From: Actinoplanes sp. DH11
GTDB taxonomy: Bacteria > Actinomycetota > Actinomycetes > Mycobacteriales > Micromonosporaceae
Direction of reading: 5' to 3'
Assembly (NCBI RefSeq): GCF_020873875.1
Contig: NZ_JAHWGU010000023.1
Location: forward strand, 78,279-142,278
Length of the DNA stretch: 64,000 nucleotides
The notes below the pieces were generated by a model. The model did not search any database. It worked only from the letters and a program-made list of their open reading frames with translations, and was not told where the DNA came from. This document shows positions 26,302 through 33,654 of this stretch, piece after piece (position 1 is the stretch's first letter; each line of letters starts with the position of its first letter). Made by a program: the position numbers and the translations under genes.

Positions 26302-28539
26302 GTGACAACTCCGTACCCGTTCTCGGCCGTGGTCGGGCTCGACGACCTGCGCCTCGCCCTGCTGCTGACCGCCGTCTCCCCGGCGGTCGGCGGGGTGCTG
26401 GTCCGCGGCGAGAAGGGCACCGCGAAGAGCACCGTGGTGCGCGCGCTCGCCGCTCTGCTGCCGGCGATCGACACGGTGCGCGGCTGCCGGTTCGCCTGTG
26501 ACCCGGCCGCACCCGACCCGGCCTGCCCGGACGGCCCGCACCCGATCGGCGGCCCCGCCGACACCAGGCCCGCCAGGCTGGTGGAGCTGCCCGTCGGCGC
26601 CACCGAGGACCGGGTCGTCGGCACGCTCGACCTGCAGCGGGCGCTCAGTGACGGGGTCAAGGCCTACGAGCCCGGCCTGCTCGCCGCCGCGCACCGCGGC
26701 GTGCTCTACGTCGACGAGGTCAACCTGCTCCCGGACCACCTGGTCGACCTGCTGCTGGACGCGGCCGCGATGGGCCGCGCGCACGTCGAGCGCGACGGCG
26801 TGTCGGTCAAGCACGCGGCCCGGTTCCTGCTGGTCGGCACGATGAACCCGGAGGAGGGCGAGCCGCGGCCCCAGCTGGTGGACCGGTTCGGCCTGGTCGT
26901 CAACGTCTCCGCACCCCGGGACGCCGGGCAGCGGGCCGAGGTGGTGCGGCGGCGGCTCGCCTACGAGGCCGACCCGGACGGTTTCGCGACGCGCTTCGTC
27001 GCGGCCGAGCGGGAGTACGCGCAGCGCATCGCCACCGCCCGCGCCCAGCTGCCGGCGGTCCGGCTGCCCGACGCGGAACTGGACCGGATCGCCCGGGTCT
27101 GCCTGGCCTACGGGGTGGACGGCATGCGCGCCGACATCGTCGTGGCCCGCTGCGCCGTGGCCCTGGCCGCCTGGCACGGCCGGGACCGGGTCACCGCCGA
27201 CGACGTCCGCGACGCGGCCCGGCTCGCCCTGCCGCACCGGCGCCGCACCGACCCGCTCGACCCGCCCGGCACCGACGAGGAGAAGCTCGACGAGGCCCTC
27301 GCCGAGGCGGAACGCCAGGCGGCCGCCGAGTCCGACTCTGCTTCTGATCCCGGCTCCGATCCCGATCCCGATCCCGGCTCCGGCTCCGACGGCTCGGGCT
27401 CCGGGCCTGACTCCGGGCCGGGCGGGGACGACCCGGACGGTGACGGGCCGCCGGACGGCGGCGGGGGAGGCGCGCCGCGCAACCCGCAGGACGGCGGCGG
27501 GCCGCAGGGCGCAGGCTCCGCAGCACCGGGTACGGGTGGGAGCACCACCCCGCAGCCCGCCGAGCAGAACGGGGCCGGACAACCGGAGAAGGCGGGCGCG
27601 GTCGCGAGCGCGGGCCCGGCGTACCGCACCAAGGCGCTGCGCATCACCGCCCGCGGCGACGGCGGTCACGCCGGTCGCCGGTCGCCGGCGTTCGCCCGCC
27701 GCGGCCGGGTGGTGGGCAGCCGCGCACCGGTGGGCAAACTGGCCGGGGCGCCGCACCTGCCGGCTACCTTGCGGGCGGCCCTGGACCGGGCGGGCGCGGA
27801 GGCGGTGCGGCCGTCCGGCAGTTCCGGCGCTTCGGCGGCAGGCGTTTCCGCGGCAGGCGTTTCCGCGGCTGCGGTTTCTGCGGCCGGCGGGTCCGGGGCC
27901 GGTGCTTCTGGCGCGGGGCGGGTGAGCGCGGGAGCTGCGCGGGTGCGGGTGCTGCCGCGGGATCTGCGGGAGTCGGTGCACGTGGGGCGTGAGGCGAACC
28001 TGGTGCTGTTCGTCGTGGACGCCTCCGGTTCGATGGCCGCGCGCAAGCGGATGACGCTCGTCAAGACGGCGGTGCTGTCGTTGTTGCGGGACGCCTACCA
28101 GCGGCGGGACCGGATCGGGATGATCACGTTCCGCGGGGCGGACGCCGATGTGGTGCTGCCGCCCACGTCCAGCCACGAGGTGGGTGTGATGCGGCTGGCC
28201 GCGCTGCGTACCGGCGGCCGCACCCCCATCGCGGCCGGCCTCCGTGCCGCCGCCGCCACGATCGCCACCGAACGCCGCCGCGACCCGCGCCGGCGCCCGC
28301 TGCTGGTGCTCGTCACCGACGGCCGGGCGACGAGCGGGCCCGATCCGCTGCGCGTGGCCCCGGCTCTGGCCGGGGTGTCCACCGTGGTGGTGGACTGTGA
28401 GTCCGGCCCGATCCGTCTCGGTCTGGCCGGTCGGCTGGCGACCGGGCTGAAGGCCGACATCATGCCGCTCGAACAACTACAGGCCTCGGTGCTGAACAGC
28501 CCCGCGGAGACCGGCCGCGCCTACCGCCGCGCCGCATGA
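26302..28539 (+). CDS. Magnesium/cobalt chelatase I-D fusion (putative cobaltochelatase subunit)
   Basis: A 745-residue fusion of a ChlI-type AAA+ ATPase and a ChlD-type VWA domain, which inserts the metal together with a CobN-like subunit. The ATPase part has Walker A RGEKGTAKSTVVRALAAL (about 35-52), GVLYVDEVNLLPDHLVDLLL (Walker B) and LVGTMNPEEGEPRPQLVDRF (sensor 1). An Asp/Ser/Gly/Pro-rich linker (about 335-420) follows. The VWA domain starts near residue 565 with the MIDAS motif LFVVDASGSMAARKRM and later RTGGRTPIAAGL. I chose GTG 26302 after GGAAGGGACTCC. The B12 riboswitch and cobO/cobB downstream indicate cobalt rather than magnesium; the CobN partner is not in the window. Confidence 0.9.
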   Translation: MTTPYPFSAVVGLDDLRLALLLTAVSPAVGGVLVRGEKGTAKSTVVRALAALLPAIDTVRGCRFACDPAAPDPACPDGPHPIGGPADTRPARLVELPVGATEDRVVGTLDLQRALSDGVKAYEPGLLAAAHRGVLYVDEVNLLPDHLVDLLLDAAAMGRAHVERDGVSVKHAARFLLVGTMNPEEGEPRPQLVDRFGLVVNVSAPRDAGQRAEVVRRRLAYEADPDGFATRFVAAEREYAQRIATARAQLPAVRLPDAELDRIARVCLAYGVDGMRADIVVARCAVALAAWHGRDRVTADDVRDAARLALPHRRRTDPLDPPGTDEEKLDEALAEAERQAAAESDSASDPGSDPDPDPGSGSDGSGSGPDSGPGGDDPDGDGPPDGGGGGAPRNPQDGGGPQGAGSAAPGTGGSTTPQPAEQNGAGQPEKAGAVASAGPAYRTKALRITARGDGGHAGRRSPAFARRGRVVGSRAPVGKLAGAPHLPATLRAALDRAGAEAVRPSGSSGASAAGVSAAGVSAAAVSAAGGSGAGASGAGRVSAGAARVRVLPRDLRESVHVGREANLVLFVVDASGSMAARKRMTLVKTAVLSLLRDAYQRRDRIGMITFRGADADVVLPPTSSHEVGVMRLAALRTGGRTPIAAGLRAAAATIATERRRDPRRRPLLVLVTDGRATSGPDPLRVAPALAGVSTVVVDCESGPIRLGLAGRLATGLKADIMPLEQLQASVLNSPAETGRAYRRAA

Positions 28540-28748
28540 CGCCGACCGGGGGCACCCGGTCGATGTCGCGGACGGGAACGCCGCCCCGGGTGCCGCACGA
28601 GCGGTGATGCGGTTGCTCCGGTTTGGGGTTCGAGCCTGTCCCCCGCCGGGGGGTGAGGTGGCTGAGCCGCGCCGGGAGCGGAGGTGCTGCTGGCCGGGAC
28701 GGGATGGTTCGGCGGTGGCGGTCGATCACGTACAAGAAAGGGTTTCGC

Positions 28749-29348
28749 ATGCCTCAGGGGAAAGTGGCCGTTACGCCTGATGACGGGCTGACCACCCGGC
28801 AGCGGCGGCGGCAGGCGGTGTTCGCCGTGCACACCGGGGCGGGGAAGGGTAAGTCGACGGCCGCGTTCGGGATGGCGTTGCGGGCGTGGAGCGCGGGGTG
28901 GCCGATCGGCGTCTTCCAGTTCGTGAAGTCGCAGAAGTGGAAAGTCGGTGAGGAGACCGCGCTGAAGGCGTTGAACGGCGTCAACGGCACGCCGGTGACC
29001 TGGCACAAGATGGGCGAAGGCTGGTCCTGGATCCAGCGTCCGGGCACCGAGCGTGACCATGCCGCCGAGGCCGCCGAGGGGTGGGCGCAGATCAAGCGGG
29101 ACCTGGCCGCGGAGTCGTTCAAGTTCTATGTGCTGGACGAGTTCACCTACCCGATGAAGTGGGGCTGGGTGGATGTCGCGGACGTCGTCGAGACGCTGGC
29201 GAACCGGCCGGGGACGCAGCATGTCGTGATCACCGGGCGGGATGCGCACCCGGACCTGGTCGCGGCGGCCGACCTGGTCACCGAGATGACGAAGGTCAAG
29301 CATCCGATGGACGCGGGTCGCAAGGGTCAGCAGGGCATCGAATGGTAG
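28749..29348 (+). CDS. cobO: Cob(I)yrinic acid a,c-diamide adenosyltransferase
   Basis: A 199-residue CobA/CobO-type corrinoid adenosyltransferase, which transfers the 5'-deoxyadenosyl group from ATP to reduced corrinoid. The P-loop is AVFAVHTGAGKGKSTAAFG; further family motifs are GVFQFVKSQKWKVGE, FYVLDEFTYPMKWGWVDVAD and HVVITGRDAHPDLVAAADLV, with EMTKVKHPMDAGRKGQQGIEW at the end. It follows the chelatase by 209 bases and overlaps cobB by seven. It makes the adenosylated form that the CarH-like sensor in this window would need. Confidence 0.97.
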   Translation: MPQGKVAVTPDDGLTTRQRRRQAVFAVHTGAGKGKSTAAFGMALRAWSAGWPIGVFQFVKSQKWKVGEETALKALNGVNGTPVTWHKMGEGWSWIQRPGTERDHAAEAAEGWAQIKRDLAAESFKFYVLDEFTYPMKWGWVDVADVVETLANRPGTQHVVITGRDAHPDLVAAADLVTEMTKVKHPMDAGRKGQQGIEW

Positions 29349-30691
29349 CCCGCGTGGTGATCGCCGCGCCGGCGTCCGGGCACGGCAAGACGACGGTGGC
29401 GACGGGTCTTCTCGCGGCGTTCGCGCGGCGCGGGCAGCGGGTGGCGCCGTTCAAGGTGGGCCCGGACTACATCGATCCCGGCTACCACGCGCTCGCTGCC
29501 GGGCGGCCGGGGCGCAACCTGGACCCGGTGATGGTCGGCGAGGAGCTGATCGGGCCGCTGTTCGCGCACGGGTCGGCGGGTGCCGACATCGCGATCGTCG
29601 AGGGCGTGATGGGCCTCTACGACGGGCGGACCGGCGCCGGCGAGACCGGGTCGACCGCGCAGGTCGCCGAGCTGTTGCAGGCGCCGGTGATCCTGGTGGT
29701 GGACGCTGCCGCGCAGGGCCGGTCGGTGGCCGCCCTGGTGCACGGTTTCCGCAGCTTCGGGACGGTGCGCCTGGCCGGGGTGATCCTCAACCGGGTGGGG
29801 TCGGAACGGCACGAGCAGATCCTGCGCGACGCCTGCGAGGAGGTGGGCACGCCGGTGCTTGGCGCACTGCGCCGTGCCGACGCGGTGGCCGCGCCCTCCC
29901 GCCACCTGGGGCTGGTGCCCGCGGCGGAACGGCGTGCGGAGGCGCTGGCCTCGGTGGACGCGCTCGCCACCCTAGTCGCGGGTGCGATCGACCTGGACGC
30001 GGTCGCCGCGGTGGCGCGCTCCGCGCCTCCGCTGACGGCGACGCCGTGGACGCCGGAGATCGCGGACCCGGTGCCGGGCCGTCCCCGGGTCGCGCTGGCC
30101 GGTGGTCCGGCTTTCTCCTTCGCGTACGCGGAAACGGCCGAACTGCTGGCCGGCGCGGGAGCCGACGTGGTGACCGTGGACCCGGTGCGCGACACGGCCC
30201 TGCCGGACGGGACCCGGGCGCTGGTGGTCGGCGGCGGATTCCCCGAGGTGTACGCCGCGGAACTCTCCGCCAACGCCGCGCTGCGTGCGGACGTGGCCCG
30301 GCTGGCCGCCGCCGGTGGGCCGATCGCGGCCGAGTGCGCCGGCCTGCTCTGGCTCTGCCGCACCCTGGACGACGCCCCGATGTGCGGGGTGATCGACGCC
30401 GACGCGGCGATGACACCGTCGCTGACCCTGGGGTACCGGGACGCGGTCGCCCTGGCGGACAGCCCGCTCGCGCCCGCCGGGACCCGGGTGACGGGCCACG
30501 AGTTCCACCGGACCACCGTGCACCCCCGGTCCGGGGTGCTGCTGTCGCCGGCCGGTGGGGCGGCCTGGGCGTGGCGTGGCGCCGACCCGGAAGGGTTCGC
30601 CACCCCGACGCTGCACGCGTCGTACCTGCACCTGCACTGGGCGGGGAACCCCGGCATGGCCCGCCGCCTGGTCGCGGCCGCCGCCCGGTGA
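29342..30691 (+). CDS. cobB: Cobyrinate a,c-diamide synthase
   Basis: A 449-residue CobB/CbiA glutamine amidotransferase that amidates the a and c carboxylates of cobyrinate (or the hydrogenobyrinic form). The N-terminal dethiobiotin-synthetase-like domain has the P-loop VVIAAPASGHGKTTVATG, then FKVGPDYIDPGYH, NLDPVM and VEGVMGLYDG. The C-terminal class I GATase domain has VVGGGFPEVYA, the nucleophile Cys in PIAAECAGLLWLCR and the final His in HASYLHLHWAGN. The ATG at 29342 overlaps the end of cobO, and the stop overlaps a GTG of the next frame. Confidence 0.96.
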   Translation: MVARVVIAAPASGHGKTTVATGLLAAFARRGQRVAPFKVGPDYIDPGYHALAAGRPGRNLDPVMVGEELIGPLFAHGSAGADIAIVEGVMGLYDGRTGAGETGSTAQVAELLQAPVILVVDAAAQGRSVAALVHGFRSFGTVRLAGVILNRVGSERHEQILRDACEEVGTPVLGALRRADAVAAPSRHLGLVPAAERRAEALASVDALATLVAGAIDLDAVAAVARSAPPLTATPWTPEIADPVPGRPRVALAGGPAFSFAYAETAELLAGAGADVVTVDPVRDTALPDGTRALVVGGGFPEVYAAELSANAALRADVARLAAAGGPIAAECAGLLWLCRTLDDAPMCGVIDADAAMTPSLTLGYRDAVALADSPLAPAGTRVTGHEFHRTTVHPRSGVLLSPAGGAAWAWRGADPEGFATPTLHASYLHLHWAGNPGMARRLVAAAAR

Positions 30692-30756
30692 TCGTGGCCG
30701 GCCCGGTCGCGGGTGCAGCCGGTGATCGCTTCCGGCCAGGCCGCGGGTGTCGCCCG

Positions 30757-31122
30757 GTGATCGTTGTCGGTCTGGGTGCCCGGGCCGGTACGCCGGCCGA
30801 TGTTCTCGCGGAGGCGGTCCGGGCGGCGCTGGCCGAGGCCGGGGTGGCACCCGGCGACGTGGCGGTGCTGGCCACCCTGGACCGGCGGGCGCAGGAGGCC
30901 GGCGTCCGGGACCTGGCCGGGGCCGCCGGCTGGCGGCTGCGCGGGTTCCCGGCCGCGGACCTGGCCGCCGTGGCCGTACCGTCACCGAGCGCCCGGGTGG
31001 CGGCGGCCGTCGGCACGGCCGGTGTCGCCGAGGCGGCGGCGCTGCTGGCGGCCGGCCCGGGTGGCGCGATGCTGCTGCCGAAACGACGGATCGGCCCGGT
31101 CACCGTGGCGATCGCGGGGTGA
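30757..31122 (+). CDS. CobE/CbiG C-terminal-like cobalamin biosynthesis protein
   Basis: A 121-residue protein resembling the CobE / C-terminal CbiG domain: VVGLGARAGTPADVLAEAVR, VAVLATLDRRAQEAGVRDLA, AAGWRLRGFPAADLAAV and VGTAGVAEAAALLAA, ending with LLPKRRIGPVTVAIAG. CbiG-type proteins open the ring lactone; the role of stand-alone CobE is not well defined. The same frame is open from GTG 30688, which overlaps the cobB stop (GTGA). I prefer GTG 30757 because the conserved fold starts there. The upstream stretch looks like a partial duplication of this start region (VIVAGPVAGAA against VIVVGLGARAG). It is the last gene of the B12 operon. Confidence 0.8.
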   Translation: MIVVGLGARAGTPADVLAEAVRAALAEAGVAPGDVAVLATLDRRAQEAGVRDLAGAAGWRLRGFPAADLAAVAVPSPSARVAAAVGTAGVAEAAALLAAGPGGAMLLPKRRIGPVTVAIAG

Positions 31123-31196
31123 CGTCCCGCCATCGCGGGGTGACGTCCCGCCATCGCGGGGTGACGTCCCGCCATCGCCGGGTGGCTTCCGGCGAT
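31113..31196. repeat. 21-bp tandem repeat at the 3' end of the B12 operon
   Basis: Three exact units CGCGGGGTGACGTCCCGCCAT at 31113, 31134 and 31155 and one degenerate unit to 31196. The first unit contains the stop codon of the CobE-like gene. Each unit includes GGGTGACGTCCC, a near-palindrome. The array lies between two convergent genes and may act as a terminator. Confidence 0.88.
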
Positions 31197-31212
31197 CGCC
31201 GGGGTGGATTCT

Positions 31213-32691
31213 CTAGGGCGTCACCGGCCACTCGTGCACGGGGATGTTCTCGTGCATCAGCGGCAGGTACCGGCGCAGCATCTCGTGCAGGGCGTGCTGC
31301 CGGTCGTGTCCCTGTGCCTCCAGCCCGTGCAGCGTTTCCACCTGCCACGACGCGCCGTTGCGGTGGCGCAGGCAGCGCTGCTCGATGATGCCGAGCAGCC
31401 GGTCCCGCTGTGCGGGCGCGACTCCCCACATGTCGAGACCCTCGGCGGCCTGCGGCAGCAGCCGGCGCAGCACCAGCTCGGTGACCGGGAGCGTGCCGTG
31501 GCCCGGCCAGAACACGGTGGCGTCGATGCCGTGCCGGGCGCAGTTGTGGAAGTTCTCCTCGGCGGCGCGGAAACTCATCTGGGTCCAGAGCGGGCGGTCC
31601 GCCTCCGCGAGCCGGCGGGTCAGACCGTAGTAGAACGCCGCGTTGGCGATCGTGTCCGCCACCGTCGGCCCGGCCGGCAGCACCCGGTTCTCCACCCGCA
31701 GGTGTGGCCGCCCGTCGACGACCGCGTAGATCGGCCGGTTCCACCGGTACACGGTGCCGTTGTGCAGGCGCAGCTCGCTCAGCTCGGGGATCTCGCCACG
31801 TTCCAGGATGTCGGCCGGGTCGTCGATGTCGCAGATCGGCAGGAGCGCGGGGAAGTAGCGTACGTTCTCCTCGAACAGGTCGAAGACACTGGTGATCCAG
31901 CGTTCGCCGAACCAGACGCGTGGGCGTACCCCCTGGGCCTGGATCTCCTCCGACCGGGTGTCGGTGGCCTGCTCGAAGAGCGGGATCCGGGTCTCGCGCC
32001 ACAGTTCCCGGCCGAGCAGCAGTGGCGAGTTCGCGCCGAGCGCCACCTGGACACCGGCGATGGCCTGCGCGGCGTTCCAGTACGCGGCGAACTGCGCCGG
32101 ACTCACCTGCAGATGGAACTGGGTGCTGGTGCAGGCCGCCTCCGGCGCGATCGAGTCGGTGGTGACCGCCAGCCGGTCCACGCCGTCGATCCGGATGTCC
32201 AGGTCCTCACCGCGGGCCGCGAAGATCTGCTCGTTGAGCAGCTGGTACCGAGGGTTCGCGGTGAGCGCCTCGCCGGTGAGGTGCTCGCGCCGCAGCGTGG
32301 GCAGGATGCCGATCGTCACCATGTGCGCGCCGGCCGCCCGGGCCCGCCGCTCCGCCTGGTTGAGGCTGGCCCGCAGGCCCTTCTCCAGCTCGGCGAAGTC
32401 GTCGCCGCCCAGCCGCTGCGGCGGCAGATTGATCTCGATGTTGAACTGGCCCAGCTCGGTCTGGAAGTCCGGGTCGGCGATCGCGCCCAGCACCTCGGCG
32501 TTCCGCATCGCCGGGTCGGCCTTCCCGTCGATCAGGTTCAGCTCGATCTCCATGCCGGTCAGTGGCCGTTCGAACTCGAACCGTGCCTCGCGCAGCATCG
32601 TCGCGAAGACGTCGAGGCTCCGGCGGATCTTCTGCCGGTAACGGGTCCGGTCCTCCCGGCTGAACTCGGTCTGTTCGACCTTCTCACCCAT
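31213..32691 (-). CDS. Glutamate-cysteine ligase family 2 (GCS2) protein
   Basis: A 492-residue ATP-dependent carboxylate-amine ligase of the GCS2 family. Motifs include PLTGMEIELNLIDGKADPAM (metal-binding glutamates), TELGQFNIEINLPPQRL, ACTSTQFHLQVSPAQFAAYW and GANSPLLLGRELWRETRIPLF. Members make gamma-glutamylcysteine or act in ergothioneine and other small-molecule pathways; actinobacteria use mycothiol, so the substrate here is open. No egt genes are adjacent. The start has GAAGGG about ten bases upstream. It converges with the B12 operon over the 21-bp repeat. Confidence 0.85.
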   Translation of the reverse strand: MGEKVEQTEFSREDRTRYRQKIRRSLDVFATMLREARFEFERPLTGMEIELNLIDGKADPAMRNAEVLGAIADPDFQTELGQFNIEINLPPQRLGGDDFAELEKGLRASLNQAERRARAAGAHMVTIGILPTLRREHLTGEALTANPRYQLLNEQIFAARGEDLDIRIDGVDRLAVTTDSIAPEAACTSTQFHLQVSPAQFAAYWNAAQAIAGVQVALGANSPLLLGRELWRETRIPLFEQATDTRSEEIQAQGVRPRVWFGERWITSVFDLFEENVRYFPALLPICDIDDPADILERGEIPELSELRLHNGTVYRWNRPIYAVVDGRPHLRVENRVLPAGPTVADTIANAAFYYGLTRRLAEADRPLWTQMSFRAAEENFHNCARHGIDATVFWPGHGTLPVTELVLRRLLPQAAEGLDMWGVAPAQRDRLLGIIEQRCLRHRNGASWQVETLHGLEAQGHDRQHALHEMLRRYLPLMHENIPVHEWPVTP

Positions 32692-32912
32692 CGCGCACCA
32701 CCCTTCAGCCGACTACGGCGTCGGCCTCATGATGACGGCTGTCTATGGCAGTTCTCATCACGGCAGTGGTCCATTGTCGCCAGGTGGCCAACGTGTCGGG
32801 TGACGTTGACGGCGGGCTGGTGCGGATTCCGTCGAGCATGGACGCAGCGTTTACCCGCGCGGGGCGTGCTTTACCCGCGTTGGCCTCCCCGGTCGCCCTT
32901 GGCCCTGCCAGG

Positions 32913-33434
32913 TCACCGCAGCAGTGCGGCGAGCACCACGCCCGCGATGGTGAGACCGGCGGCGGCCTGCAGCAGCATGGCCGGGCCCAGGTGCGACCAG
33001 CGGGTCGGGATGCGCGGGGTCAGCGGCTGCATGGTGGTCAGGTTCACCACCTGCATCAGCTTGACCGGCAGCGTCGGATCGGCCTGCGGCTGGGTGCGCA
33101 CCTGCACCAGGTCGCCCCGGTGCAGCGCCGACTGCGGCAGCTGCCCGTGCATCTCGATCTCGTAGGTCTGCCCCAGATCGTCGCGCAACCGGACCGGGGT
33201 CACCAGGAACTCCGGGCCCTTGCGCAAATCCTTGAGGGAACGCCGGGGCGGTCTCATCCGGAGCAGCGAGCCGATCAGCTGCGCGATGCCCGCGGTGAGG
33301 AAGACGGCGACGGCGAGGGCGCGCCCCACCCTCACCTCTCGGGTGTACGCGGCCTGAAAGCCGACAAAACGGCCGGTGATGATGGGGCTGACGTGCCGGA
33401 GGATTCGCTCGCGGTGCAGTTCGGTGTCGTCCAT
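32913..33434 (-). CDS. Hypothetical membrane protein with two hydrophobic segments
   Basis: A 173-residue protein I do not recognise. Helices lie at about residues 38-58 (ALAVAVFLTAGIAQLIGSLL) and at the C-terminus (PAMLLQAAAGLTIAGVVLAA). Between them is a soluble part of about 90 residues (RLRDDLGQTYEIEMHGQLPQ, GDLVQVRTQPQADPTLPVK) that may be a small beta-rich OB-like domain facing one side of the membrane. AGGAGGTGACCCCCC before the ATG is a very strong ribosome binding site, so the gene is real. It is divergent from the Pro/Ala-rich giant gene. Confidence 0.75.
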   Translation of the reverse strand: MDDTELHRERILRHVSPIITGRFVGFQAAYTREVRVGRALAVAVFLTAGIAQLIGSLLRMRPPRRSLKDLRKGPEFLVTPVRLRDDLGQTYEIEMHGQLPQSALHRGDLVQVRTQPQADPTLPVKLMQVVNLTTMQPLTPRIPTRWSHLGPAMLLQAAAGLTIAGVVLAALLR

Positions 33435-33530
33435 GGGGGGTCACCTCCTGGATGTACTTCGATGTTACGGAGAGAACGCGCTCAGGCACCGTGAGTGAAT
33501 CGGGTCACTGGTCACCTCTGCATACCGTCC

Positions 33531-33560
33531 GTTCGCACCTGTTCGCTGCGATTCGCACCG
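33531..33560. promoter_or_regulatory. Three 10-bp direct repeats in a divergent promoter region
   Basis: GTTCGCACCT, GTTCGCTGCG and ATTCGCACCG follow each other without spacer, so the TTCGC core recurs exactly once per helical turn. It lies between the membrane protein gene (start 33434) and the giant gene (start 33655). This suggests cooperative binding of a regulator, but could be chance. Confidence 0.4.
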
Positions 33561-33654
33561 ATCTGCCGAAACCCGCCCTCCACGCACCCCCGCCGGGGTG
33601 AACTGGAGACGGGCCGCGTGCACCCCGCGCGACCCGCCGAGGGGGGCGGATGCA

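Noticed and set aside
28600..28660. GGTTTGGGGTTCGAGCCTGTCCCCC, which resembles a tRNA T-arm
   Set aside because: No acceptor stem, anticodon arm or CCA end can be built around it.
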